A stretch of 64,000 bases of DNA from Dyella_B sp035690825. Its GTDB lineage: Bacteria; Pseudomonadota; Gammaproteobacteria; Xanthomonadales; Rhodanobacteraceae. Positions 49,330-58,479 of this stretch are shown here, piece by piece (positions within the stretch are counted from its first letter, which is position 1; each line of letters starts with the position of its first letter). Location of the stretch: the NCBI RefSeq assembly GCF_051954575.1, contig NZ_JBQCHP010000028.1:62001-126000 (forward strand), read 5' to 3'. Below the pieces are notes generated by a model. The model was not told where the DNA came from. It saw only the letters and a list, made by a program, of their open reading frames with translations, and searched no databases. A program made the translations under genes and the position numbers.

Positions 49330-51015
49330 TCAGGTGGCCGCCTTGGCCGGCGCGGCGTCGGCGCGGCGCATCATCCACCACTGCTGCAGCAGGCGGCAGA
49401 TGCCGTTGACCGCGTAGTAGAGCACCAGGCCGGATGGGAAGAACAGGAAGATCACCGCGAACATCAGCGGCATGAACTTCATCATCTTCTGCTGCGCTGG
49501 ATCCATGCCGGGCTGCACCGGCATCAACCACTGCTGCGCGAGCATCACGATGGTGTACAGCACCGGCAGCACGAAGTACGGATCGGCGGCGGACAGATCG
49601 TGGATCCAGCCGAAGAACGGCGCCTGGCGCAGTTCCACGCTGTCGCGCAGCACGTAATACAAACCATAGAAGATCGGGATGGTGATCAGCAGCGGGAAGC
49701 AGCCAGCGGCTGGATTCACTTTTTCCTTCTTGTACAGCTCCATCATCGCCTGCTGCATCTTCTGGCGATCGTCGCCGTAGCGTTCCTTCAAGGAATCGAT
49801 GCGCGGCTTGAGCTTGCGCATCTTGTTGGCCGATTCGAACTGTGCATTGGTGAGCTTGAAGGTGGCCAGATTGATCAGCAGCACCAGCAGCACGATCGCC
49901 ACGCCCCAGTTACCGGTGAGCTTGTGCAGCTGCGCGAGCGTCCAGTGCAGTGGCTCGGCGAAGATCTTCAGCATGCCGTAGTCGGTGGTCAGATCCAGTC
50001 CCGGCGCAATGGCGCCGAGCTGATCGGAGAGCTTCGGGCCCACATACAGCCGCGCCGTGCTGCTGGCCTGCTGGCCCGGTGCCACGCTGAACTGCGCGCC
50101 GACACTGCGGATCACGTAGTGCGGCTTGCCGTTGGCCTGGTCGATGACGGCGGTGGAGTAGCTGTCGGTTTCCTTCGCTGGCGGAATCCACGCCCCGAGG
50201 AAGTAGTTCTGCATCATGGCCACCCAGCCGCCGGTCACCTGGCGCTGCTCCAGCGGCTTTTTCTGGAACTCGGTGAATTCCAGCTTGTTGAATTTTTCTT
50301 CCGGGCTGTACCACGCGGCGCCGAAGAAGCCGTAGCGCGACTGGTCGGAAATGCGCTGTAGGAAGTTGCTGTAGACCGGCGCCGGGCGATCCACGCGCTG
50401 CAGCTGGCGATACGCCTGGCCGTTCCAGGGCTTGCCGCTGCCGTTGTCGACCTGCTGGTCGAGATCGATCACGTAGCTGCCGCGATGGAAGGCGTACCGC
50501 TTGACGACCTTGATGCCGGAAGCGTCGGTCCAGGTCAGGTCGACATTCAGCGCATCCTGACCGGGAGCCAGCTCGTAGCTGGTCTGGGCTGCCTGGAAGA
50601 TCGCGCGATGATCGGGCGCTGCGCCGTCAGCGCTGACCAATCCGCTTTGTGCGGCGAAGTAATCGTTGGCGCCATCGTCGAGCAGGCGGATCGGCGCGGG
50701 GTTGGGATCTTTCTTCGTGCGCGGCGTCACCGGGTATTGCAGCAACTCCGAACGCACGATGCTGCCGCCACGTGTATCGATGGTCAGCCGCAGCACGTCG
50801 GTGCTGACGGTGACGAGCTGGGCCGTTCCCGTTTCGCCGCCGGCGCTGTTGGCGATCGTCGGCGGCGTGCCCTGCGTGGCGTTGTTGTCAGCGGTGCTGC
50901 TGCTCGCCGTGGTTTGCGCAGGCGGGTGCGGGCCGTAATCCTGTTCCCATTGCTGGAACAACAGATACGCCACAGCCAGCAGGGCAAAGAGTAGGAAGGT
51001 GCGCGTTTGATTCAT
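49330..51015 (-). CDS. yidC: Membrane protein insertase YidC
   Basis: 561 residues. The N-terminal membrane anchor is RTFLLFALLAVAYLLFQQW, followed by the large periplasmic beta-domain (about 60-340) and the conserved C-terminal membrane core with ILPVLYTIVMLAQQWLMP-like segments, NPAAGCFPLLITIPIFYGLYYVLRD and MKFMPLMFAVIFLFFPSGLVLYYAVNG. It inserts inner-membrane proteins. ATG 51015 begins the N-terminal helix; a longer upstream opening to 51111 overlaps the rnpA end. Confidence 0.97.
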   Translation of the reverse strand: MNQTRTFLLFALLAVAYLLFQQWEQDYGPHPPAQTTASSSTADNNATQGTPPTIANSAGGETGTAQLVTVSTDVLRLTIDTRGGSIVRSELLQYPVTPRTKKDPNPAPIRLLDDGANDYFAAQSGLVSADGAAPDHRAIFQAAQTSYELAPGQDALNVDLTWTDASGIKVVKRYAFHRGSYVIDLDQQVDNGSGKPWNGQAYRQLQRVDRPAPVYSNFLQRISDQSRYGFFGAAWYSPEEKFNKLEFTEFQKKPLEQRQVTGGWVAMMQNYFLGAWIPPAKETDSYSTAVIDQANGKPHYVIRSVGAQFSVAPGQQASSTARLYVGPKLSDQLGAIAPGLDLTTDYGMLKIFAEPLHWTLAQLHKLTGNWGVAIVLLVLLINLATFKLTNAQFESANKMRKLKPRIDSLKERYGDDRQKMQQAMMELYKKEKVNPAAGCFPLLITIPIFYGLYYVLRDSVELRQAPFFGWIHDLSAADPYFVLPVLYTIVMLAQQWLMPVQPGMDPAQQKMMKFMPLMFAVIFLFFPSGLVLYYAVNGICRLLQQWWMMRRADAAPAKAAT

Positions 51016-51079
51016 CGCGTAGCGATCCGGATAAGGCCCTGCCATGGGGGACCCAGGCGAAGGACGGAAAGAGGGAAGG

Positions 51080-51460
51080 TCAGCACGCCATTGTGGAGGT
51101 GTCGCCTTCACGCTTCAACGGCGGCAATTTGCGCCACAGCGCATCGAGCTCGGCCAGCAGTACGGCGCCGGGCAGGGCGCAGGCCTGATCGCGCGCCATC
51201 ACCATCAAGTCGACCGGAGGCAGCGTGTGGCGGGCGCGGCGAAATGACTCGCGTACCAATCGCTTGATGCGATTGCGATCCACCGCGCGCTTGGAGACCC
51301 GCTTGGAAATGGCAAGACCGAGCCGCGCGTGGCCCAGTTCGTTGTGCCGATAGCGCACAGAAAAACAGCGGCCGCCGAGGCGACCGCTGGCTTGACGCAA
51401 GACCGCAAAGTCACCGGCTCGGCGAATCCGCGCCTTGCGCGGCAGGCCGGCGGTGCCCAT
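51080..51460 (-). CDS. rnpA: Ribonuclease P protein component
   Basis: 126 residues. The hallmark RNR motif is SKRVSKRAVDRNRIKRLVRESFRR (about 52-75), and the N-terminus PRKARIRRAGDFAVLRQ fits the family. It assists the RNA subunit in 5'-end processing of tRNA precursors. It lies 15 bases after rpmH. The yidD gene often found next is absent: only 64 bases separate it from yidC. Confidence 0.96.
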   Translation of the reverse strand: MGTAGLPRKARIRRAGDFAVLRQASGRLGGRCFSVRYRHNELGHARLGLAISKRVSKRAVDRNRIKRLVRESFRRARHTLPPVDLMVMARDQACALPGAVLLAELDALWRKLPPLKREGDTSTMAC

Positions 51461-51475
51461 GGACGCGGTCGCTTG

Positions 51476-51610
51476 TTACGGGATCAGGCGCTTACGGCCC
51501 TTGGCGCGACGTGCATTGAGCACCTTGCGACCATCGGCCGTGGCCATGCGAGCACGAAAGCCGTGCGTGCGGGCGCGCTTGAGCTTGCTGGGCTGGAAGG
51601 TCCGCTTCAT
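51476..51610 (-). CDS. rpmH: Large ribosomal subunit protein bL34
   Basis: 44 residues: MKRTFQPSKLKRARTHGFRA followed by RMATADGRKVLNARRAKGRK and RLIP, the universal L34 sequence. AGGAGGAAG immediately precedes ATG 51610. First gene of the leftward rpmH-rnpA-yidC-mnmE operon. Confidence 0.99.
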   Translation of the reverse strand: MKRTFQPSKLKRARTHGFRARMATADGRKVLNARRAKGRKRLIP

Positions 51611-51647
51611 GGCTTCCTCCTAAGTGTATGGGTGAAAAAGATCGCGG

Positions 51648-51677
51648 AGTATGCGCAATCGGACCGCCTCATGTCAA
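51648..51677 (-). promoter_or_regulatory. Promoter of rpmH-rnpA-yidC
   Basis: On the minus strand a perfect TTGACA (51677-51672) and CATACT (51653-51648) are separated by 18 bases. The leader to ATG 51610 is about 30-35 bases. Confidence 0.75.
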
Positions 51678-51698
51678 ATGTGGCGGCGCTCGAAGCTT

Positions 51699-51718
51699 GT
51701 GGATATCCGTGTGGATAG
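51699..51718. promoter_or_regulatory. Two DnaA-box-like sites upstream of dnaA
   Basis: TGTGGATAT (51699-51707) and TGTGGATAG (51710-51718) each differ from the DnaA box TGTGGATAA at one end position. They lie between the divergent rpmH and dnaA genes and may mediate DnaA autoregulation. Confidence 0.6.
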
Positions 51719-51791
51719 TTGCCCCGTTCCTGCTGGTAGACTTCCCGGTCCACCCTGCGCGAAAGCGCCCCTGCTGTGGTTGAAAGTATCC

Positions 51792-53135
51792 ATGAGTGAC
51801 TTGTGGCGGCGCTGTCTGGAGCGTCTTGAAGGTGAATTGAGCGCCGAGGACCTGCACACCTGGCTGATGCCGCTGCAGGCGCGTGACGATGCGGAAGGTT
51901 TGCAGCTTTACGCGCCAAATCCCTACACGTTGGATGCTGTTCGCGACCGTTATCTGCCGCGCATCGAGGCCGTGCTGGCCTTGCTCAACGGGCACAGCCT
52001 GCCGGTGCGGCTGGAAGTGGGTTCCAGCAGTGGTGCCGCAAACAACGCCGGCCGTCCCATGTCGGCGCCGGTCGCCAAAGTGGGCAGCGTTGCGGAAGCG
52101 GCGCCGGTGCATTTTCACCACAACCTCGACCCGCACTACACCTTCGAGACCTTCGTGGAAGGCAAGTCCAACCAGCTCGGCAAGGCCGCTGCGATGCAGG
52201 TGGCGCAGAACCCTGGGCGCGCTTACAACCCGCTGCTGCTGTACGGCGGCACGGGCCTGGGCAAGACCCACTTGATGCACGCCGCCGGCAACCTTATGCG
52301 CGAGCACAATCCGAACTTCAAGGTGCTGTACCTGCGCTCGGAGCAGTTCGTGGGCTCGATGATCGAAGCGCTGCGCACCAAGAGCATGGACGAATTCAAG
52401 CGTCGCTTCCGTTCGGTGGATGCGCTCTTGATCGACGATATCCAGTTCTTCGCCGGCAAGGACACTACGCAGGAAGAGTTTTTCCACACCTTCAATGCAT
52501 TGTTCGAATCCAAGCAGCAGATCATCCTGACCTGCGACCGTTATCCCAAGGAGGTCGACAAGCTTGAGCCGCGCCTGAAATCGCGCTTGGGGTGGGGCTT
52601 GTCGGTGGCGATCGAGCCGCCGGATTTCGAAACCCGCGCTGCAATTTTGCTGGCCAAGGCGCACGATAAGGGCGTACGCGTGAGCGAGGACGTCGCGATG
52701 CTGCTGGCCAAGCGCATCCGTTCCAACGTGCGCGATCTGGAAGGTGCGCTCAACACGCTCGCCGCCCGCGCCAATTTCTACGGCCGTCCGATTACCACGG
52801 ATTTCGCGGAGGAAACCTTGCGCGATCTGCTGGCCACGCACGCGCAAGCGGTCACGGTGCCGAACATCCAGAAGATCGTCGCCGAATATTTCGGTGTGCG
52901 CCTGCAGGATCTGCTCTCCAAGCGTCGCGTGCGTTCACTGGCACGGCCGCGTCAGATTGCAATGGCCTTGTCCAAGGAATTGACCGAACACAGTCTGCCT
53001 GAAATCGGCGAAGCCTTCGGCGGCCGCGACCACACCACGGTGCTGCATGCCTGCCGCACCATCCGCAAGATTTGCGAGACCGATACGCGCATGCGCCAGG
53101 ACTGGGAACAGCTGATTCGCAGCCTCACCGGTTAA
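51792..53135 (+). CDS. dnaA: Chromosomal replication initiator DnaA
   Basis: 447 residues. Domain I is MSDLWRRCLERLEGELSAEDLHTWLMPLQA. Domain III (AAA+) has Walker A GGTGLGKTHL (152-161) and Walker B LLIDDIQFFAGK. Domain IV has the DNA-binding signature GGRDHTTVLHACRTI. It binds DnaA boxes in the origin and opens it. ATG 51792 is the family start; a longer opening to 51651 is leader. Downstream lies the putative oriC, then dnaN. Confidence 0.98.
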   Translation: MSDLWRRCLERLEGELSAEDLHTWLMPLQARDDAEGLQLYAPNPYTLDAVRDRYLPRIEAVLALLNGHSLPVRLEVGSSSGAANNAGRPMSAPVAKVGSVAEAAPVHFHHNLDPHYTFETFVEGKSNQLGKAAAMQVAQNPGRAYNPLLLYGGTGLGKTHLMHAAGNLMREHNPNFKVLYLRSEQFVGSMIEALRTKSMDEFKRRFRSVDALLIDDIQFFAGKDTTQEEFFHTFNALFESKQQIILTCDRYPKEVDKLEPRLKSRLGWGLSVAIEPPDFETRAAILLAKAHDKGVRVSEDVAMLLAKRIRSNVRDLEGALNTLAARANFYGRPITTDFAEETLRDLLATHAQAVTVPNIQKIVAEYFGVRLQDLLSKRRVRSLARPRQIAMALSKELTEHSLPEIGEAFGGRDHTTVLHACRTIRKICETDTRMRQDWEQLIRSLTG

Positions 53136-53408
53136 GCAATGCAGGCGATGGGCGATCTCGTCGCAGTGCATACTTGAACAAGTGCTTGAAAAGTAGGCGG
53201 GTATCCTGTGGATAATATGAAGACGCCTTGACCCGCCAAAGTTATCCACCGGCGATGCACAAGTCGCGAAGCGTTCAAGGCACAAGGGGATCTGTGGCAA
53301 CCCTCTGTATCTTAAGGATAATTTGGACTTTTCAAGTTATCCACGCCCCCAGCAGCAACCACCATTCTTCTTTTAAAAACAGAACTGCAGGATAGGGAAA
53401 GCACAAAC
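53136..53408. other. Putative replication origin (oriC), dnaA-dnaN interval
   Basis: 273 bp without a gene. DnaA boxes: a perfect TGTGGATAA at 53207-53215, TTATCCACC at 53242-53250 and TTATCCACG at 53337-53345 (one mismatch each). AT-richer parts (TCTTAAGGATAATTTGGAC, about 53310-53328, and TTCTTCTTTTAAAAAC, about 53367-53382) could serve as the unwinding element. Position between dnaA and dnaN is the usual origin site in Xanthomonadales. Confidence 0.8.
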
Positions 53409-54509
53409 ATGCAATTCAGCATCCAACGAGAAGCTCTGCTTAAACCCCTGCAGCAGGTCGTCGGTGTCGTGGAACGTCGTCAGACGCTGCCGGTACTGGC
53501 CAACCTCTTGGTGAAAGTGGCAGGCGGCAAACTGTCCTTCACCGGCACCGACCTGGAAGTCGAAATGGTTGCCGCCACCGAAGCGGAAAAGCTGGTGGAC
53601 GGTGAAACCACCATCCCAGCGCGCAAGTTGTTCGACATCGTTCGCGCACTGCCGGATGGTGCGAAGATCGAGCTGAAACAGAATGGCGATCGTGTCGCGC
53701 TCAACGCCGGACGCAGTCGTTTCACGCTCGCCACGCTGCCAGCCACTGAATTTCCGACCGTCGACGAAATAGAACTGGTCGAACGTGTGAGCCTTCCCGA
53801 GGAAGTGCTGCGCGATCTGATGGAACGCACCGCATTCGCGATGGCGAATCAGGATGTTCGCTATTACCTCAACGGTATGTTGCTGGATCTGCAGGAACAC
53901 GCATTGCGTTGCGTGGCGACGGACGGTCATCGCCTGGCACTGAAGGAAACGCGGCTCGACAGCAAGGTTTCCACGCGCCGGCAGATCATCATTCCGCGCA
54001 AGGGCGTCAATGAGCTGGTTGGTTTGCTCGAATCGGGCGACGGTTCGGTGGAGCTGGAGTTCGGCCGGAATCATCTGCGCGTGCGCCGCGGCGAAGTCGT
54101 GTTCACTTCGAAATTGATCGATGGCCGCTTCCCGGACTACGAAGCGGTGATTCCGCTGGGTGCGGACAAGACCGCCACGCTCGATCGCGAAGTGTTGCGC
54201 GGGGCGTTGCAGCGAGCAGCGATTCTTTCGAACGAGAAATACCGCGGCGTAAAGCTGGAGTTTTCGCCCAGCAAGCTGCGCATCGTCGCGCACAACCCGG
54301 AACAGGAAGAGGCGGTGGAGGAGGTCGAAGCCGAGACCGGCGTTTCGGATCTCACCGTCGGGTTCAACGTGGGTTATCTGTTGGATGCGTTGGCAGCGCT
54401 GCGTGGTGAAAAGGCCCGTTTGAGCCTGCGCGATGCGCAGTCCAGCTGCCTGGTGCAGGAAGGCGAAAGCGAGCAATCTCGCCATGTGATCATGCCGTTG
54501 CGGCTCTGA
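53409..54509 (+). CDS. dnaN: DNA polymerase III beta subunit (sliding clamp)
   Basis: 366 residues in three clamp domains. MQFSIQREALLKPLQQVVGVVERRQTLPVLANLLV is the family N-terminus, GKLSFTGTDLEVEMVA the first-domain strand, and the C-terminus SSCLVQEGESEQSRHVIMPLRL ends in the usual MPLRL. It is the dimeric ring that tethers the polymerase to DNA. Normal length. Part of the dnaA-dnaN-recF-gyrB line. Confidence 0.98.
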   Translation: MQFSIQREALLKPLQQVVGVVERRQTLPVLANLLVKVAGGKLSFTGTDLEVEMVAATEAEKLVDGETTIPARKLFDIVRALPDGAKIELKQNGDRVALNAGRSRFTLATLPATEFPTVDEIELVERVSLPEEVLRDLMERTAFAMANQDVRYYLNGMLLDLQEHALRCVATDGHRLALKETRLDSKVSTRRQIIIPRKGVNELVGLLESGDGSVELEFGRNHLRVRRGEVVFTSKLIDGRFPDYEAVIPLGADKTATLDREVLRGALQRAAILSNEKYRGVKLEFSPSKLRIVAHNPEQEEAVEEVEAETGVSDLTVGFNVGYLLDALAALRGEKARLSLRDAQSSCLVQEGESEQSRHVIMPLRL

Positions 54510-54549
54510 ATAGCCTTGATGCTCGATAGCAGACAGTGGTTGCCCACTC

Positions 54550-54576
54550 GACGCCGGAGCCCAAAGCTCCGGCGTC
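54550..54576 (+). terminator. Strong hairpin between dnaN and recF (possible attenuator)
   Basis: GACGCCGGAGC (54550-54560) pairs perfectly with GCTCCGGCGTC (54566-54576) around the loop CCAAA. An 11-bp GC-rich stem followed by only a short TTT, so termination would be partial. It could reduce recF expression relative to dnaN. Confidence 0.55.
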
Positions 54577-54598
54577 GTCGTTTGGGAGTGTGCCGTTC

Positions 54599-55678
54599 AT
54601 GAGGTTGGAGCGTCTGCAGCTGCAGGGATTGCGTTGCGTGAGTGAAGCGACGCTGGAGCTCGCGCCTGGCTTCAATGTGCTGGTCGGCGCCAACGGAGCA
54701 GGCAAGACCTCCGTGTTGGAAGCGGCCTTCCTGCTTTCGCATGGTCGTTCCTTTCGCAGCGGTGCGCGGGAAGCCCTGGTGCAGCGGGGTGCTTCCGGTT
54801 TGAACATTTTTTCAAGCGTGCGGCACGAGGACGCTGTCCTACATCGGCTCGGGCTGGGCCGGGAAGGCGCCCGTTGGAACGCTCGCCTGGATAGCGCAGA
54901 TGTTTCGGTAGGGGAACTCATCCGTGAATGCGCCGTTGTCTGTTTTGAACCTGGTTCACATGCACTGATCGCTGGCGCGGCGGACGAACGGCGCCGATTT
55001 CTGGACTGGGGGGTGTTCCACGTGGAACACGAATTCCTGCCCGCATGGCGCAGGTACCAGCGCGCGCTCAAGCAACGAAACAGTTTGCTGCGCAGCTCGT
55101 CGGCCCTGGACGATGCCCTTGTGGGCCCGTGGGAGCACGAGCTAGCGCGCATGGGCAGTTTGATCGACCGCTGGCGCAGGAACTACCTGGATGCCTTGCT
55201 GCCGTTTCTTCGGGAGCAAGCGGCCCAGCTGCTCCCAGAGCTCGGGGATGTGGAGCTTCGTTACCGGCCCGGCTGGGCGGATGGCGAAAACCTGGTCGAT
55301 GTGCTCGCTGCGCAGCGCCTTCGTGACCAGGGCAGGGGGCACACCACCTCAGGCGCTCATCGGGCGGACTGGTCGCTTTCTTTCCAGCACGCTCCGCAGA
55401 GGGAGCATCTTTCGCGCGGCCAGGAAAAGCTGACCGCACTGATTTGCGTACTGGCCCAGGCGTGGCTGGATGCGAAGCACCGGGGAGAATGGCCGATCGT
55501 GTGCCTGGATGACTTGGCGTCGGAGCTCGACCAGGCTCATCAAGTCGCCGTGGTCGCCAGCCTAAGGCAGACGTCTGCCCAGGTGCTGATTACGGGCACA
55601 GAACTGCCCACGGTGCTGGAACACACGCCGGTAAGACTGTTCCACGTGGAACAGGGCGCATTGACGCCCCTGCTATAA
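54599..55678 (+). CDS. recF: DNA replication and repair protein RecF
   Basis: 359 residues. MRLERLQLQGLRCVSEATLELAPGFNVLVGANGAGKTSVLEA includes Walker A GANGAGKTS (about 31-39). The ABC-signature region is HLSRGQEKLTAL and Walker B is PIVCLDDLASELD. It loads RecA at gaps. GGGAG precedes ATG 54599; the longer opening to 54536 crosses the hairpin and is not used. Confidence 0.97.
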   Translation: MRLERLQLQGLRCVSEATLELAPGFNVLVGANGAGKTSVLEAAFLLSHGRSFRSGAREALVQRGASGLNIFSSVRHEDAVLHRLGLGREGARWNARLDSADVSVGELIRECAVVCFEPGSHALIAGAADERRRFLDWGVFHVEHEFLPAWRRYQRALKQRNSLLRSSSALDDALVGPWEHELARMGSLIDRWRRNYLDALLPFLREQAAQLLPELGDVELRYRPGWADGENLVDVLAAQRLRDQGRGHTTSGAHRADWSLSFQHAPQREHLSRGQEKLTALICVLAQAWLDAKHRGEWPIVCLDDLASELDQAHQVAVVASLRQTSAQVLITGTELPTVLEHTPVRLFHVEQGALTPLL

Positions 55679-55754
55679 TTGACCGGTTGCATCTCGCCCG
55701 GCCCTCATGGCGCCGCACCGGGCGGGATTACTGGCGTCGGAACATGGTTATTGC

Positions 55755-58169
55755 ATGAACGCATCCTACGATTCGAACAGCATCAAGGTACTCAAAGGCC
55801 TCGAAGCGGTGCGCAAGCGCCCAGGCATGTACATCGGTGACACCGATGACGGCACTGGCCTCCACCACATGGTGTTCGAAGTCGTCGACAACTCCATCGA
55901 CGAAGCCCTGGCCGGCTACTGCGACCACGTGATCGTGACCATTCACGACGATGGCTCCGTCAGCGTGCAGGACAACGGCCGCGGCATTCCTGTCGACATG
56001 CATCCGGAAGAGGGCCGTTCCACCGCCGAAGTGGTGATGACGGTGCTGCACGCCGGCGGCAAGTTCGACGCGAATTCGTACAAGGTGTCCGGCGGCTTGC
56101 ACGGCGTAGGCGTGTCGGTGGTGAATGCGCTCAGCGATCACCTCTGGCTCAACATCTACCTCAACGGGCACGAATACCAGCAGGAATACCAGCTGGGCGA
56201 ACCGATGTATCCGCTGAAGCAGGTTGGCCCGGCCGAGCGCCGCGGCACCACCGTGCGCTTCCTGCCCAGCCCGCAGACCTTCTCCAACATCGAGTTCCAC
56301 TACGAGATCCTGGCCAAGCGCCTGCGCGAACTGGCGTTCCTCAACTCCGGCGTCACCATCGATCTGCGCGATGAGCGCGGGGAAGGGCGCGCCGATACGT
56401 TTGCCTACGAAGGCGGCATCCGGTCCTTCGTACAGCACTTGGCGCAGTTGAAGACCGCGCTGCATCCGAACGTCATCAGCCTGACGGCGCAACAGGACGC
56501 CATCACGGTCGAACTGGCCATGCAATGGACCGACTCCTACCAGGAGACGACGTTCTGTTTCACCAACAACATCCCGCAGCGCGACGGCGGTACCCATCTG
56601 ACGGGTTTTCGCGCCGCGCTGACGCGCGCCATCCAGGCCTATATCGAGAAGGAAGGCCTGGCCAAGAACGCCAAGGTCACACTCTCGGGCGACGACATGC
56701 GCGAAGGCTTGATCGCCGTGTTATCGGTGAAGGTGCCCGATCCGAAATTCTCCTCCCAGACCAAGGACAAGCTGGTGTCGTCCGAGGTGAAGACAGTGGT
56801 GGAGCAGGTGGTCTACGAAAAGCTCGGCGAATTCCTGCTCGAGCACCCGAACGAGGCCAAGGCCATTGCCGTGAAGGTGGTGGATGCCGCGCGCGCTCGC
56901 GAGGCTGCCCGCAAGGCCCGCGAGATGACGCGCCGCAAGGGGGCGCTGGATATTGCCGGCCTGCCGGGCAAGCTGGCCGATTGCCAGGAAAAGGACCCCT
57001 CGCTGTGCGAACTGTTCCTGGTGGAGGGTGACTCCGCAGGCGGCTCGGCCAAGCAGGGCCGTAACCGCAAGACGCAGGCCGTGCTGCCGCTGAAGGGCAA
57101 GATTCTCAATGTGGAGAAGGCGCGCTTCGACAAGATGCTGTCTTCGGCTGAAGTCGGCACGCTGATCACCGCGCTGGGCACCGGCATCGGCAAAGAGGAT
57201 TACAACCCCGACAAGCTGCGTTACCACCGCATCATCATCATGACCGACGCGGATGTGGACGGCTCGCATATCCGCACCCTGCTGCTCACCTTCTTCTATC
57301 GCCAGATGCCTGACCTGATCGAGCGCGGCCACGTCTACATCGGCCTGCCGCCGCTGTACAAACTCAAGCAGGGTAAGCAGGAGCTGTACCTGAAGGACGA
57401 TGCGGCGCTCAACGCGTACCTCATTTCCAGCGCGGTCGACAACGCCGAGCTCACCTACGCCCCGGCAGCGCCGCCGATCAGCGGCGAAGCGCTGGAAAAG
57501 CTGCTGCGCGATTACCAGACCGCGCTGGACCAGATCGAACGCCTGGGTCATCGCTTCGACGCGAACGTGCTGAGCGCCATGCTCGAACACCCTGCGATCG
57601 AAGCGCATCACTGGGAAGATGCTGCTGCAATGCAAGCCTGGCTGGACGGCGTTGCGCGCAATCTCGCTTCCAGCGGGCTGGGCAAGCCGCGCTATCGGCT
57701 GTCGTTCCGCTCCGCTCATGGCGAACAGCCGGCGGCGATCGAAGTGGTGCGCGACCAGCACGGTCTCAGCCATACCTGGCTGCTGCCGCAGCCGTTCTTC
57801 GCCGGCTCCGAGTTCCGGCCGATTCTCGCCATCAGCCAGCAGCTGGCGGGCCTGATCCAGGCCGATGCGGTGGTCCGACGCGGCAACGCCTCGCGCGGCG
57901 TGCTACGTTTCGCCGACGTACGCAGCTGGTTGCTAGATGAAGCCAAGAAGGGCCGCACCATCCAGCGCTTCAAGGGCCTGGGCGAAATGAATCCGGAGCA
58001 GCTGTGGGAAACCACCGTGAATCCGGAAACGCGCCGCATGCTGCAGGTGGGCATTGAGGACGCCATCGCCGCCGACCAGATGTTTTCGATGCTGATGGGC
58101 GAGGCGGTCGAACCACGCCGCGACTTCATCGAAGCCAATGCGCTGAAGGTTGCCAACCTCGATATTTGA
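55755..58169 (+). CDS. gyrB: DNA gyrase subunit B
   Basis: 804 residues. The GHKL ATPase domain has DNSIDEALAGYCDH, DNGRGIPVDMH and GGLHGVGVSVVNALS. The TOPRIM domain contains VEGDSAGGSAKQGRNRKTQAVLPLKGKILNVEKA (about 420-455) and the metal-binding MTDADVDGSHIRTLLLTF. The tail NALKVANLDI is the usual gammaproteobacterial ending and the length equals that of E. coli GyrB including its inserted domain. ATG 55755 starts the family sequence MNASYDSNSIKVLKGLEAVRKRPGMY. Confidence 0.98.
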   Translation: MNASYDSNSIKVLKGLEAVRKRPGMYIGDTDDGTGLHHMVFEVVDNSIDEALAGYCDHVIVTIHDDGSVSVQDNGRGIPVDMHPEEGRSTAEVVMTVLHAGGKFDANSYKVSGGLHGVGVSVVNALSDHLWLNIYLNGHEYQQEYQLGEPMYPLKQVGPAERRGTTVRFLPSPQTFSNIEFHYEILAKRLRELAFLNSGVTIDLRDERGEGRADTFAYEGGIRSFVQHLAQLKTALHPNVISLTAQQDAITVELAMQWTDSYQETTFCFTNNIPQRDGGTHLTGFRAALTRAIQAYIEKEGLAKNAKVTLSGDDMREGLIAVLSVKVPDPKFSSQTKDKLVSSEVKTVVEQVVYEKLGEFLLEHPNEAKAIAVKVVDAARAREAARKAREMTRRKGALDIAGLPGKLADCQEKDPSLCELFLVEGDSAGGSAKQGRNRKTQAVLPLKGKILNVEKARFDKMLSSAEVGTLITALGTGIGKEDYNPDKLRYHRIIIMTDADVDGSHIRTLLLTFFYRQMPDLIERGHVYIGLPPLYKLKQGKQELYLKDDAALNAYLISSAVDNAELTYAPAAPPISGEALEKLLRDYQTALDQIERLGHRFDANVLSAMLEHPAIEAHHWEDAAAMQAWLDGVARNLASSGLGKPRYRLSFRSAHGEQPAAIEVVRDQHGLSHTWLLPQPFFAGSEFRPILAISQQLAGLIQADAVVRRGNASRGVLRFADVRSWLLDEAKKGRTIQRFKGLGEMNPEQLWETTVNPETRRMLQVGIEDAIAADQMFSMLMGEAVEPRRDFIEANALKVANLDI

Positions 58170-58479
58170 TGCGATCGAACCAGCGGCGCCGTGCTGTTCA
58201 CGGCGCCGCACCGGCCCGCTGATGCATTAGCGCATTAATACGTCGTTACAGACATACACACGCCCGTCACGACCATCTACGGATGCTCCTGCTCATGTTT
58301 CGGGCAAATTTCGGCCCGCAATGCGGCGCCGTATGGCGACCACGTTCTAACTCGCTGATTTTTAAGAAAGTTTAATGCGGCAATGCAGCTTGTTATCGAT
58401 AGCACGGTCGGGTTAATCTCAGTGATCCCCCGCACAGCTCGTGCGCAAAATTCGACTCCTTTCCATTTTGAGGAACGCT
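58170..58479. other. 310-bp intergenic region after gyrB
   Basis: No gene found. It holds a perfect hairpin just past gyrB (58183-58209), then unremarkable sequence, and a likely promoter for the TPR gene: TTGTTA at 58390-58395 and TTAATC at 58413-58418, spacer 17. Confidence 0.55.
58183..58209 (+). terminator. GC-rich hairpin downstream of gyrB
   Basis: GCGGCGCCGTG pairs with CACGGCGCCGC around CTGTT, an 11-bp perfect stem. It begins 14 bases past the gyrB stop. No T-run follows, so it may work with Rho or stabilise the message. Confidence 0.6.
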
